Shown in pieces: positions 41,643-50,136 of a stretch of DNA of 64,000 bases. A program made the position numbers and the translations under genes. The stretch is from Pseudactinotalea suaedae. GTDB taxonomy: Bacteria; Actinomycetota; Actinomycetes; Actinomycetales; Beutenbergiaceae. The notes under the pieces were generated by a model. The model was not told the DNA's origin. It searched no databases and saw only the letters and a list, made by a program, of their open reading frames with translations. Position 1 is the first letter of the stretch. Each line of letters opens with the position of its first letter. The stretch is from positions 62,001 through 126,000 of the forward strand of contig NZ_WNXY01000011.1 in the NCBI RefSeq assembly GCF_009733815.1, in the 5' to 3' direction.

Positions 41643-43115
41643 TCAGGCGACGCTGAAGTTCACCATCATCATCATGTCCTCGTGCTCGAGGTTGTGGCAG
41701 TGGAGCACGTAGCGGCCGGAGTACCCCTCGATCGGCACGAGCACCTCCGCGCCGCTGCCCGGCCGCAGGTCCACGGTGTCCTTCCACGCGAGGCCGTCCC
41801 CGCCTGGGGCGGCGACCTGGAACCCGAGCAGGTGCGCGTGCACCGGGTGGTGCACGTCGGTGCTGAGCCGCCACCGCTCCAGCGTGCCGAGCTGCGAGGT
41901 GAACACGTCGCCGTCGTGGAACGTCATCCCGTTGACCGACCACTCCGCCATGCCGTGATGGCCCGAGCCCGTCGGGCCCAGCGAGAAGTGCAGGTCGCGC
42001 GTCACCACGACCGCGTCGCCGTCGAGCTCCTCGATCGTCGAGAGCACCTCGGGCACCCGCGTGTCGTCCGAGGCGGCCCTGCGCACCACGTGGAACTGCA
42101 TCACCTGCCCCGGGCCACCGCTGTCCAACGTGTTCGTCATGGTGACGCGGGTTCCCACCGGCACGCTCGAGAAGTCGACCACCACGTCGGCGCGCTCCGC
42201 GCTGGCCATCGGGATCGACGACCGCTCCACCGGGCGCTCCAGCAGCCCCAGGTCGGTACCGACCTGCGTGAAGGGCACCCCGTCGAGCTGCAGCTCGAAC
42301 CGGCGTGCGTTGGAGGCGTTGAGCATCCGGAACCGGTACCGCGCCGCGTCCACCTCGAGCACCGGCCAGGGTGCGCCGTTGACCAGCACGCAGTCACCCA
42401 GCACACCGCCGTGGTACCGCATCGTGACGCCGTGGCGGGTACGTGAAGGATCGGCGAGCGGGTAGGCGAACGCGCCGTCGCCGTCGAACGAGCGATCCGC
42501 CACCACGAGCGGGATGTCGCGCTCGCCGGTGGGCAGCCCGAGCCCGTCCTCGGCGTCGTCGTGAAGGATCGCCATGCCTGCCAGCCCCGCGTAGACGTTC
42601 GGCCCCGTGAAGTCCATCGCGTGGTCGTGGTACCAGAGCGGCGCAGCCCGTTGCTGCAGGGGGTAGACGTAAGGCCGGTCGGTCCCGGGTGTCACGAGGT
42701 CGGTGGGGTAGCCGTCGTGCTCGGGCGGGGTGCGGCCGCCGTGCAGGTGGAGGACGGTGTCGATCTCGAGGTCGTTGCGCAGCCGGACCTGCAGCTCCTC
42801 GCCGGCGCGGGCGCGGATCGTCGGGCCCGGGAAGGTGCCCTCGTACCCGAGGATCTCGGTGGTGCGTCCCGGCAGGATCTCGACGGCGGAGCGTCGGGCC
42901 GCGATCTCGATGATGCCGTTGCGTGGTTCCAGGGTGGGCGGGATCGGGAGCGGTACCTGGAAGGGGTCGGGCAGCGGTACCTGGCTGGGCAGCAGGGCAC
43001 CGTGCGACCCGGTGCCGCCACCGGCCGTGAACCAGCTCGAACCGCACCCGGCGAGCACCGCCGTCGCGGCGACCGACCCGGCCAGCCCGAGGAACGCTCG
43101 GCGTGAGGGCCTCAT
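41643..43115 (-). CDS. Multicopper oxidase, exported
   Basis: The 490-residue oxidase has a twin-arginine signal and lipobox-like site (SRRAFLGLAGSVAATAVLAG then Cys). Three cupredoxin domains carry all copper motifs: VLHLHGGR, WYHDHAMD, HHPVHAHLLGF and HCHNLEHEDMMMM (type 1 His/Cys/Met and trinuclear centre). It resembles the CueO/SufI-like bilirubin-oxidase group, which oxidises Cu(I), metals or phenolics outside the membrane. ATG 43115 overlaps the stop of the membrane protein gene upstream by four bases. Confidence 0.93.
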   Translation of the reverse strand: MRPSRRAFLGLAGSVAATAVLAGCGSSWFTAGGGTGSHGALLPSQVPLPDPFQVPLPIPPTLEPRNGIIEIAARRSAVEILPGRTTEILGYEGTFPGPTIRARAGEELQVRLRNDLEIDTVLHLHGGRTPPEHDGYPTDLVTPGTDRPYVYPLQQRAAPLWYHDHAMDFTGPNVYAGLAGMAILHDDAEDGLGLPTGERDIPLVVADRSFDGDGAFAYPLADPSRTRHGVTMRYHGGVLGDCVLVNGAPWPVLEVDAARYRFRMLNASNARRFELQLDGVPFTQVGTDLGLLERPVERSSIPMASAERADVVVDFSSVPVGTRVTMTNTLDSGGPGQVMQFHVVRRAASDDTRVPEVLSTIEELDGDAVVVTRDLHFSLGPTGSGHHGMAEWSVNGMTFHDGDVFTSQLGTLERWRLSTDVHHPVHAHLLGFQVAAPGGDGLAWKDTVDLRPGSGAEVLVPIEGYSGRYVLHCHNLEHEDMMMMVNFSVA

Positions 43116-43609
43116 CGGTACGGACCTCCGCCGTCGGGCACGGCGCGAGGCGCGGCGGGCCGGTAGGAGCGCCGCGCGCGACCGGGCCGCCACGCCCACA
43201 GGGCCAGGGCCACGCCCGCCGCGACCAGCCCGACCCCGAGCAGGAGGTGGACCGCGAGGAAGCGGGCGTGGCCCATGCCGAGCTGGATGGGCAGCAGCAT
43301 CGCGCTCGCGAACGCGACGGCGACCGGCCACGCCGGCAGCCGCCCGGGTCGCCACGCCAGCACCGCGGCGACGACCACCAGCCACGCCACCCCCATCAGC
43401 CCGATCCCGACGTTGCCGTGGGTCGACAAGGACGGGAAGTCGCCGTCGAGGAACCGGCCGGCGAGCACCGGCTGAGACACGAGCAGAACGGCCTGGATCG
43501 CCGACACGATGCGGAGCACCCACAGCGTGCCGATCGTGCCGCTCCCCGGGGTCGCGGGGGCCGCCGACCACGGGGGTGTCGGCGCGACCATGGGCGGGTA
43601 CGTCGTCAT
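43112..43609 (-). CDS. Four-helix membrane protein coupled to multicopper oxidase
   Basis: The 165-residue protein has a Pro/Ala-rich N-terminus, then four hydrophobic helices (LRIVSAIQAVLLVSQPVLAG, GIGLMGVAWLVVVAAVLAW, AVAFASAMLLPIQLGMGHAR, AVHLLLGVGLVAAGVALALW). Histidines near helix ends (STHGNVGIG, GHARFLAVH) could bind heme or copper, an inference only. It is translated together with the oxidase (ATGA overlap). TAACGT lies seven bases before ATG 43609 on the minus strand, so the message is probably leaderless. Confidence 0.75.
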   Translation of the reverse strand: MTTYPPMVAPTPPWSAAPATPGSGTIGTLWVLRIVSAIQAVLLVSQPVLAGRFLDGDFPSLSTHGNVGIGLMGVAWLVVVAAVLAWRPGRLPAWPVAVAFASAMLLPIQLGMGHARFLAVHLLLGVGLVAAGVALALWAWRPGRARRSYRPAAPRAVPDGGGPYR

Positions 43610-43750
43610 GGCGTCGACGTTAGGGACGCCACGACCGAGGCACATCGGGCCACGGTCGGCACTGGTGCATCGCCTGCGGGTGACAGGCCGTGCCCGCGAT
43701 GTCGCCTCCGGGTGACTGTGGCGGGGGAGGGTTGTCCCTAGGGTCGAGGC

Positions 43751-44896
43751 ATGGACCGCGTTCGCCCGCTCACCGACGGCGTGCTCGCCGCGGTGGTGCT
43801 CGCGGTGCTGCTGCTGGCCACGTTCGCGCGCGAACCCGCCGCGGAGGATCGCCCGCTCGACGCTCTCGGCTACGCGTTCCTCGTCGCTTTCGCGGTGGCG
43901 ACCTACTTCCGGCGGCAGTGGCCGATCCCGGTCCTGCTGATCTGCACCGCCGGCATCTTCGGCTACTACGCGACGGGGTATCCGCCCGTCGGGCTCGAGA
44001 TCCCGCTGGCGGTTCCGATCTACACGGTCGCCTGGGCCGGGCGCTGGCGGTTCGCCTCGGTGTGGGCGCTGGCGGTAGCGGTGTGCGCCTACACCTCGCG
44101 GGTGGTGCTCGGCCAGGAGCTGCTGCCGCTCCTCGGCCTCCAGGTGCCGACGACGCTGGCCGTGTTCTGCGGCGCGATCGCCCTCGGCGACGCGGTGCGC
44201 AGCCGCCACGAGCTGCGCGCCGAGCAGGAGCGCACGCTCGCCGCCGTGCGCCGGGAGGCCGAGCAGAGCACCGCGCAGCGGCTGGCGGCGGAGCGGGTGC
44301 TGCTCGCCCGCGACCTGCACGACGTGCTGGGCCACACGGTCTCGGTGGTGTCGCTGCACGCGGCGGTCGCCGAGGAGGCCCTGATCGCGGACGACCCCGA
44401 CGCCGCGCTGGAGGCGACGCGTGCGATCCAGCAGGCCAGCGGGACCGCCATGCGTGACCTGCGCGGGACGGTGCAGGTGCTGCGCGGCGACGGTCCCGAC
44501 TCGCTCGACCCGGTGGGCGGCGTCGCCGCGATCGGCGGTCTGGTCGACGGCGCCCGCAGCGCCGGGCTCGACGTGAGCCTGTCGATCGAGGTCGAGCCCG
44601 CCGCCGTGCCGGCCACGGCCGGGATGACGGCGTATCGCGTCGTCCAGGAGGCGCTGACCAACGTGCTGCGGCACGCCGAGGCCGACCACGCCACGGTGGT
44701 GGTCACGTCCGAGCCAGGGGTGCTGCTGGTCCGGGTCGAGGACGACGGCCACGGTCGCGGCACGCGTGGAGGCGGCGGTGGCGGTACCGGGCTGCGCGGG
44801 ATGGCCGAGCGGGTCCAGCTCGTCGGCGGCAGCGTGCGCACCGGGCCCCGCGAGGGTGGCACCGGGTTCAGCGTCTCCGCGAGGATCCCGACATGA
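43751..44896 (+). CDS. NarL-type sensor histidine kinase
   Basis: The 381-residue kinase has four to five N-terminal helices without a large extracellular loop, a HisKA_3 dimerisation region with phospho-acceptor LARDLHDVLGHTVSVV (His near 189), and a HATPase_c domain ending VEDDGHGRGTRGGGGGGTGL and RGMAERVQLVGGS. TAGGGT six bases before ATG 43751 supports a leaderless start. It overlaps the response-regulator gene by four bases. The pair is divergent from the multicopper oxidase operon, which may be its target (inference). Confidence 0.92.
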   Translation: MDRVRPLTDGVLAAVVLAVLLLATFAREPAAEDRPLDALGYAFLVAFAVATYFRRQWPIPVLLICTAGIFGYYATGYPPVGLEIPLAVPIYTVAWAGRWRFASVWALAVAVCAYTSRVVLGQELLPLLGLQVPTTLAVFCGAIALGDAVRSRHELRAEQERTLAAVRREAEQSTAQRLAAERVLLARDLHDVLGHTVSVVSLHAAVAEEALIADDPDAALEATRAIQQASGTAMRDLRGTVQVLRGDGPDSLDPVGGVAAIGGLVDGARSAGLDVSLSIEVEPAAVPATAGMTAYRVVQEALTNVLRHAEADHATVVVTSEPGVLLVRVEDDGHGRGTRGGGGGGTGLRGMAERVQLVGGSVRTGPREGGTGFSVSARIPT

Positions 44897-45558
44897 TCCG
44901 ACTCTTCATCGCCGACGACCAGGAGCTGATCCGCGCCGGGCTGCGCGCCCTGCTGGCCAGGACCGAGGACATCGAGGTGGTGGGCGACGCACCCGACGGG
45001 TTGGCCGCCGTCGAGCAGGTGCGTGCCCTGCTGCCGGACGTCGTCCTCATGGACATCCGGATGCCCGGGATCGACGGCATCGAGGCGACCCGTCGGATCG
45101 TGGCCGACCCCGCGCTCGACGCCGTGCGGGTGCTCGTGCTGACCACCTTCGACACCGACGAGCACGTCTTCGACGCGCTGCGCGCCGGCGCCGCCGGCTT
45201 CCTCCTCAAGGACGCGCGCCCCGAGGAGCTGCGTGCCGCCGTCCGGACCGTCGCCGACGGCGGTGCGCTGCTGGCGCCCGCCGTGACCCGCCGGGTGGTC
45301 GCGGCGGCGGTCGCCGGCGGTGTCGCGCCCGACCCGGACAACCACCCCGCAGCGGCTGGCCTGACCGAGCGCGAGCGCGAGGTCCTGACCCTGATCGGGC
45401 AGGGCCTCGACAACGGCGACATCGCCGCCCGGCTCGTCATCAGCCCGGCGACCGCCCGCACCTACGTGTCCAGGCTGCTCGCCAAGACCCACTCGCGGGA
45501 CCGTGCCCAGCTGGTGGTGCTGGCGTACGAGGCGGGGCTGGTGCGCCCGGGCGGCTGA
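44893..45558 (+). CDS. LuxR/NarL family response regulator
   Basis: The 221-residue regulator has a receiver domain with IADDQELIR, phospho-acceptor VVLMDIRMPG (Asp54), a Thr/Lys pair (VLTTFD, LLKDARP) and a C-terminal LuxR HTH (LTEREREVLTLIGQGLDNGD then IAARLVISPATARTYVSRLL). It is co-translated with the kinase at 43751. Confidence 0.95.
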   Translation: MIRLFIADDQELIRAGLRALLARTEDIEVVGDAPDGLAAVEQVRALLPDVVLMDIRMPGIDGIEATRRIVADPALDAVRVLVLTTFDTDEHVFDALRAGAAGFLLKDARPEELRAAVRTVADGGALLAPAVTRRVVAAAVAGGVAPDPDNHPAAAGLTEREREVLTLIGQGLDNGDIAARLVISPATARTYVSRLLAKTHSRDRAQLVVLAYEAGLVRPGG

Positions 45559-45660
45559 CGCGCGGGCGTCGCTGGCAACCTGATCGTCCTCGGAGTCTGG
45601 CGGTGGCCGCGGCGACATTTCCGGTGGCCGCGACGTGGGGGGCGATGGTCTGATCGAGGG

Positions 45661-46539
45661 ATGGTGATCGAGCTCGTCCAGCCCGCTGTCGAGGACCTCC
45701 CCGCCGCTGTCGCCGCGCTGTCCGCGTGGCAGCGCGAGGGCGGGGCCCTGCAGCTGCACCCCGGTGACCTCGGGTGGTACTGGCAGGCAGGGCCGCAGCG
45801 GACAGCCGCGGCCATTCGCACCTGGAGCAGGAACGGGCAGCTGCTCGCGGTCGGGCTGCTCGACGGTCCCGGCCTGGTCCGGATGGGCCTGGCTCCTGAG
45901 GCCGACGAGGACGCGGAGCTCGCGGAGCGGGTGGCTGCCGACCTGACCGACCCGGCGCGCGGGGTGCTGCCGGCGGGACCGGTCGCCGTCGAGGCCCGGT
46001 TCGGTGCCGCGCTGCAGCGGCGGCTGAGCGATGACGGCTGGGCCGCCGACGAGCCGTGGACGCCGCTCCGGCGCGCGCTCGAGGTACCCCTGGAGCACCC
46101 GGGGGTGCGCGTCGAGACCATCGGTGCCGATCGCGCGCACGAGTGCGTCGCCGTCCACCGGTCGGCGTTCGACAGCGCCCGGTTCACCGAGGAGCGCTGG
46201 CACGCGATGGCGTCGGGGCCTGCGTTCGACGACGCCCGCTGTCTCGTCGCCTACGACGAGTCCGGGACGGCGGTCGCGACCGCGACGGTCTGGTCCGCCG
46301 GGCCGGGCCGACCCGGGTTGCTCGAACCGATGGGTGTCCACGCCGAGCACCGCGGCCGGGGCTACGGCCGGGCGATCAGCGTCGCTGCCGCCGCTGCGCT
46401 GCAGGACATGGGAGCCTCGAGCGCGACCGTGGTGACGCCGAGCTCGCTCGTCAGTGCGGTGCGGACCTACGTGGCTGCGGGGTTCGAGGCGCTGCCCGAG
46501 GTGACCGACTTCCGCCACGGCGGCTCGCCCGCGGTCTGA
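45661..46539 (+). CDS. GNAT family N-acetyltransferase
   Basis: The 292-residue protein has a divergent N-terminal half and a C-terminal GNAT fold: CVAVHRSAFDSARFTEERWH, a beta strand CLVAYDESGTAVATATVW, and the acetyl-CoA pyrophosphate-binding loop MGVHAEHRGRGYGRAISVAA (R-G-x-G-Y-G). VRTYVAAGFE near the end is the usual GNAT closing motif. Two tandem GNAT-like units are plausible from the length. The acceptor is unknown. Confidence 0.85.
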   Translation: MVIELVQPAVEDLPAAVAALSAWQREGGALQLHPGDLGWYWQAGPQRTAAAIRTWSRNGQLLAVGLLDGPGLVRMGLAPEADEDAELAERVAADLTDPARGVLPAGPVAVEARFGAALQRRLSDDGWAADEPWTPLRRALEVPLEHPGVRVETIGADRAHECVAVHRSAFDSARFTEERWHAMASGPAFDDARCLVAYDESGTAVATATVWSAGPGRPGLLEPMGVHAEHRGRGYGRAISVAAAAALQDMGASSATVVTPSSLVSAVRTYVAAGFEALPEVTDFRHGGSPAV

Positions 46540-46658
46540 GGGATGGCGACGACCTGCACGTCGTCGGCGTAGGTGATCGGCCCGGCCAGCCTCCGTGGAC
46601 CACGCGTCGGTATCGTGGCCTGACGCGCGGCCAGCGCGTGTCCCAGCGAAGGAGTGCG

Positions 46659-48812
46659 GTGAGCGAGCCCGACCCGCAGGAGCGCTCGGGTGCGCGCGCG
46701 CGGGTGCGCGACCTGCTCGCCGGGTGGCGTTACGCCGCGGTGGGCGTCCTTGGCGCGATCGTGTTCGTGCTCGGGATGATCGGCTTCTACCAGTCGGTCC
46801 CAGGCATCCGGTTCGTCGACGCCCTGTACGACACGATCCGTCTGTTCATCCTCGAGTTCGACATCGACGGCGAACCCGCCCTCGCGCTCGACATCGCTCG
46901 CTTCGGGGCGGGTGCCGTGGTGTACCTGGCAGTCGCGTTCGCGGCCATCGACATCCTCGAGCGGCAGCTCACGCTGGCGCGTGCGTCGCGGCTGCGCGGG
47001 CACGTCGTCGTGGTCGGCAACGGGCCGGAGGCGATCCCGCTCGCGCTGAACTTCCGCCGGGCGGGGCTCGCGCACCGGGTGGTCGTGATCAGCGACGCCG
47101 ACGACACCGCCGGCACCAGCCGGGGTACGGGCGTGGTGAGGCTGCCACCGCTCTCCGACGAGTCGCTGCGTCGCGTCGTGGACCACGCCGACCAGGTGCT
47201 GGTGGTCGGCGGCACCGACCAGGAGACCGCCGAGCTCGCCCACCGGCTGCGCGGCCTCCAGGTCGCTGCCCGGTTCCCGACCGTCGTCATGGTCAACGAC
47301 CGCAACCTCGCCGGCCACTGGGCGAGCTTCGCGCCGGAGGACGTCGTGTGCCGCCCCGCGCGGACCGCGATCGCGACGCTGCGCGCCGCACCCCCGTTCC
47401 TCGACGACGCCATGGTCCCGCCACCGATCGTGGTCGGCGACGGGCCGCTGGCCGCCGAGCTGGCCCGCCGCATCGTCACCGGGTGGCAGCAACCGGGCGA
47501 GCAGCTCCGGGTGTACTGCCTCGGCGAGAGCCAGGACTGGGTCGTCGACGCCGCGATCGGCATCGAGGAGCGCGCCGACCTCGTGTGGGTGCCGATGGAG
47601 CCCAGCGTGGCGCTCGCACCACGCAGGATCTGGGATCTGCTCCGCCGGCTCCCGGCCCCGGACCCGCGCTTCACGCAGGCCGCCGCTCGCGTGTACGTCG
47701 CCTACCCCGACACCTCGCGCACGGTTCCGATCGCGGCGGCGATCGCGCGCCGGGTACGCGGCGCGGACGTCACCGCGGTCGTCGACGACGCCGACACCTG
47801 GAGCGGCACGCTCGGCAGCGACCACCGCCTGCGCATGGTGTCGTCGCAGCGACTGCTCAGCGACCCGGACACGATCCGGCTCTCCGTGGTGGAGCTGCTC
47901 GCCGGTGAGCTGGTGGCCGACGCCGGCCGGTGGCCCGCCGATGTGCCGGGCGCGTTGGGCGGCGTGGTGCGGGGACCCGACGGTGCCCAGCTCGCCGAGC
48001 AGAGGCCGCAGGTGCGGACGGCGGTCCGGGCCGTGGCCGATCGCGTCGAGGAGATCTTCGCGGCCGCCGACATCGAGCTCGACGCCGGCTATCCCGCCGA
48101 GGTGCCCACGCTGATGCTCGGACCGGAGGAGCTCAGCGCTGTCGAGAAGGCGTTGGCCACCGTGCTGCCGGACGCCTCGTCCCAGCCGACCACGGACCAG
48201 GGTGAGGCCGACGAGACGGCCTCGCTCCGCCGTCGTGCCGACGAGGCGCGCCTGCGCCGGCTCGAGCTGGCGGCGCGCCTGCCCGTGCTCGCAGCCCGCG
48301 CCGGGCTGGTCCCGGTGCGCCGGGCCGCGGGCCACGCGCCGCTGACCGACGCATCGGTGCGCGAGCTGGCGCTCGAGGTGCACAACGACTACGTCCGCAC
48401 CGCGAGCACCACGGGCAACGCGACCGCCTCCGACAACGCCGACCTCACGTGGGACGAGCTGTCCGAGACCGATCAGCGCTCGAGCATCGCGCAGGTGGTC
48501 GACATCCCCGTCAAGCTCGCGGCGCTCGGGCTCGGGTGGCGGCCTGCGGCCGAGCCCACGGCGCACGAGTTCTCCGACGACGAGATCGAGCTGCTCGCCG
48601 AGATGGAGCACCGCCGGTGGGTGCACTTCCAGCTCCGCAACGGCCGCGCCAGACACACCTTCAACACCGGGTGGGAGCGTCTGGCCGACGGCGTGCAGGA
48701 GTACGACCGCGGCCCGGTGCGCCTGATGGGGCGCCTGCTCGGGATGGTCGGGTTCGAGATCGTCGACGGCGGCACGCGTCAGGTTGGTGCGCACGCGGCT
48801 ACCGAAGGTTGA
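46659..48812 (+). CDS. Two-TM membrane protein with NAD-binding Rossmann domains and C-terminal RyR domain
   Basis: The 717-residue protein has two N-terminal transmembrane helices (AAVGVLGAIVFVLGMIGFY; GAGAVVYLAVAFAAIDIL) around a pore-loop-like segment (ALYDTIRLFILEF). A TrkA/RCK-like Rossmann domain follows (HVVVVGNGPEAIPLALNFRR), then a second one (IVVGDGPLAAELARRIVTGW), a charged coiled region, and a C-terminal RyR-like segment (VHNDYVRTASTTGN, DDEIELLAEMEHRRWVHFQL and RHTFNTGWERL). The layout recalls ligand-gated potassium-type or CASTOR/POLLUX-like channels. GTG 46659 has GAAGGAG four bases upstream. It stands alone; ligand and ion are unknown. Confidence 0.75.
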   Translation: MSEPDPQERSGARARVRDLLAGWRYAAVGVLGAIVFVLGMIGFYQSVPGIRFVDALYDTIRLFILEFDIDGEPALALDIARFGAGAVVYLAVAFAAIDILERQLTLARASRLRGHVVVVGNGPEAIPLALNFRRAGLAHRVVVISDADDTAGTSRGTGVVRLPPLSDESLRRVVDHADQVLVVGGTDQETAELAHRLRGLQVAARFPTVVMVNDRNLAGHWASFAPEDVVCRPARTAIATLRAAPPFLDDAMVPPPIVVGDGPLAAELARRIVTGWQQPGEQLRVYCLGESQDWVVDAAIGIEERADLVWVPMEPSVALAPRRIWDLLRRLPAPDPRFTQAAARVYVAYPDTSRTVPIAAAIARRVRGADVTAVVDDADTWSGTLGSDHRLRMVSSQRLLSDPDTIRLSVVELLAGELVADAGRWPADVPGALGGVVRGPDGAQLAEQRPQVRTAVRAVADRVEEIFAAADIELDAGYPAEVPTLMLGPEELSAVEKALATVLPDASSQPTTDQGEADETASLRRRADEARLRRLELAARLPVLAARAGLVPVRRAAGHAPLTDASVRELALEVHNDYVRTASTTGNATASDNADLTWDELSETDQRSSIAQVVDIPVKLAALGLGWRPAAEPTAHEFSDDEIELLAEMEHRRWVHFQLRNGRARHTFNTGWERLADGVQEYDRGPVRLMGRLLGMVGFEIVDGGTRQVGAHAATEG

Positions 48813-48968
48813 TCCTCGCCGGATCGATGACGGCGACGTGCGGGGCGTCGGCCTCGTGACCAGGGCTTCAGCCCGCTCGCAGCGGCCCGCCTTCCTCCGC
48901 TGACCACCTCCCGGGCTCCGCCGCGCCCATGCGCAGGTAGCGAGCGACGCACGAGATCGGTCCGATCC

Positions 48969-49006
48969 GGCGGACCGGTCCGCCGCTCGACGAGTCTCAT
49001 CGAGAC
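48969..49006. promoter_or_regulatory. Two palindromes upstream of the fucoside-type importer promoter
   Basis: A perfect 16-bp palindrome GGCGGACCGGTCCGCC (48969-48984) and the inverted repeat GTCTC-ATC-GAGAC (48994-49006) sit immediately upstream of the -35 box at 49009. They are candidate regulator-binding sites; the first could also terminate the preceding gene. Confidence 0.45.
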
Positions 49007-49008
49007 CC

Positions 49009-49037
49009 TTGACGCGTATTGGTCTGATGATTACCGT
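49009..49037 (+). promoter_or_regulatory. Sigma-70-like promoter TTGACG-N17-TACCGT
   Basis: The -35 TTGACG (49009-49014) and -10 TACCGT (49032-49037) have the ideal 17-base spacing. This argues that the in-frame TTG at 49009 is not the permease start. The spacer holds an ATTGGT half-site (49018-49023) identical to an arm of the palindrome at 55480-55494. Confidence 0.65.
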
Positions 49038-49081
49038 GTCCGCGAGGCGCGACCGCGAGGGTGTCGCCAGAGGAGACGACG

Positions 49082-49174
49082 ATGTCACTGCCGGAAATCA
49101 CCATGATGCCGCTGAGCCCAGCGGCATCGATGCGGCGAGAGGTCAAGCCAATCGTCGGGGTGGTCGGGTGCTGA
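49082..49174 (+). CDS. Candidate 30-residue leader peptide upstream of permease
   Basis: ATG 49082 has an excellent ribosome site (AGAGGAG, four bases away), better than the permease has. The frame encodes MSLPEITMMPLSPAAS, then a short basic and hydrophobic end, and stops at 49172-49174. That is inside the start of the permease gene (GTG 49168), overlapping it by seven bases. It begins about 38 bases after the predicted transcription start. It may drive translation of the permease by coupling. The rest of 48813-49167 holds the promoter and palindromes. Confidence 0.45.
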   Translation: MSLPEITMMPLSPAASMRREVKPIVGVVGC

Positions 49175-50136
49175 TCACCCCCCAGGCCTCGGCTCGCGGG
49201 ACGCTCAGGGTCAAAGACACGTCCAAGGGGCGGAAGGCGGCACAGCGCGCTCTCCGCCGGCACTGGCAGCTCTACCTGCTGGTGCTGCTGCCGGTCGCGT
49301 ACTTCATCGTGTTCAAGTACTGGCCGATGACGAACGCGGTCATCGCGTTCAAGAGCTACAACGTGATCGACGGCGTCTGGGGCAGTCCGTGGGTCGGGCT
49401 CGACCAGTTCCACCGCTTCTTCGAGAACCCGGTGTTCTGGACGCTGCTCCGCAACACGTTCATCCTCTCCGCGTACGTGCTGGTCGCGAGCTTCCCGATT
49501 CCGATCATCCTGGCGCTCGCGCTCAACGAGGTGCGGCAGAAGTTCTTCAAGCGCACCGTACAGATGGTGACGTACGCGCCGTACTTCATCTCGACGGTCG
49601 TCGTGGTGTCGATGACGATCCTGTTCCTGTCACCACGCCTGGGCCTGGCGAACGACGTGATCGGCATCTTCGGGATCGACTCGATCGACTTCCTGAGCCG
49701 GCCGGAGTTCTTCCGGCACATCTACGTGTGGAGCGACGTCTGGCAGACGGCCGGCTACTCGGCGGTCATCTACATGGCGGCACTGGCCGGCATCGACCCG
49801 ACGCTGTACGAGGCGGCGAAGGTCGATGGTGCCTCGCGGCTGCAGAAGATCCGCCACATCGACCTGCCGGGCATCCTGCCGACCGCCACCGTGGTGCTCA
49901 TCCTCGGGGTCGGCAACGTCATGGCGATCGGCTTCGAGAAGGCGTTCCTGTTCCAGAACACGCTGAACCTGTCGCAGTCGGAGATCATCGCGACCTACAC
50001 CTACCGGATCGGGCTCCTGAACGCCGACTTCAGCCAGGCATCCGCCATCGGGCTCTTCAACTCCGTCATCAACCTCGTGCTGCTGGTGGCGGTCCACCTG
50101 ATCGCCAAGCGCGCCACCGGAAGGGGCCTGTGGTGA
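49168..50136 (+). CDS. ABC transporter permease (LplB-type)
   Basis: The 322-residue permease is of the LplB/PftsW class, used for complex oligosaccharides. It has LRRHWQLYLLVLLPVAYFIV, FKYWPMTNAVIAFKSYNV and the EAA loop LYEAAKVDGASRLQKIRHIDLP. An earlier in-frame TTG (49009) falls in the -35 box, so GTG 49168 is chosen; its own ribosome site is weak and translation probably depends on the leader ORF. The stop overlaps the next start by four bases (GTGA). Confidence 0.9.
   Translation: MLITPQASARGTLRVKDTSKGRKAAQRALRRHWQLYLLVLLPVAYFIVFKYWPMTNAVIAFKSYNVIDGVWGSPWVGLDQFHRFFENPVFWTLLRNTFILSAYVLVASFPIPIILALALNEVRQKFFKRTVQMVTYAPYFISTVVVVSMTILFLSPRLGLANDVIGIFGIDSIDFLSRPEFFRHIYVWSDVWQTAGYSAVIYMAALAGIDPTLYEAAKVDGASRLQKIRHIDLPGILPTATVVLILGVGNVMAIGFEKAFLFQNTLNLSQSEIIATYTYRIGLLNADFSQASAIGLFNSVINLVLLVAVHLIAKRATGRGLW

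Noticed and set aside
49009-49011. TTG as start of the LplB-type permease.
   Set aside because: It is the first half of a -35 box in a well-spaced promoter; a start there would precede the transcript.
46467-49088. 873-codon minus-strand open frame across the RyR-domain gene.
   Set aside because: Composition is shadow-like (Arg, His, Asp repeats) and it spans the promoter and terminator-like elements of plus-strand genes.
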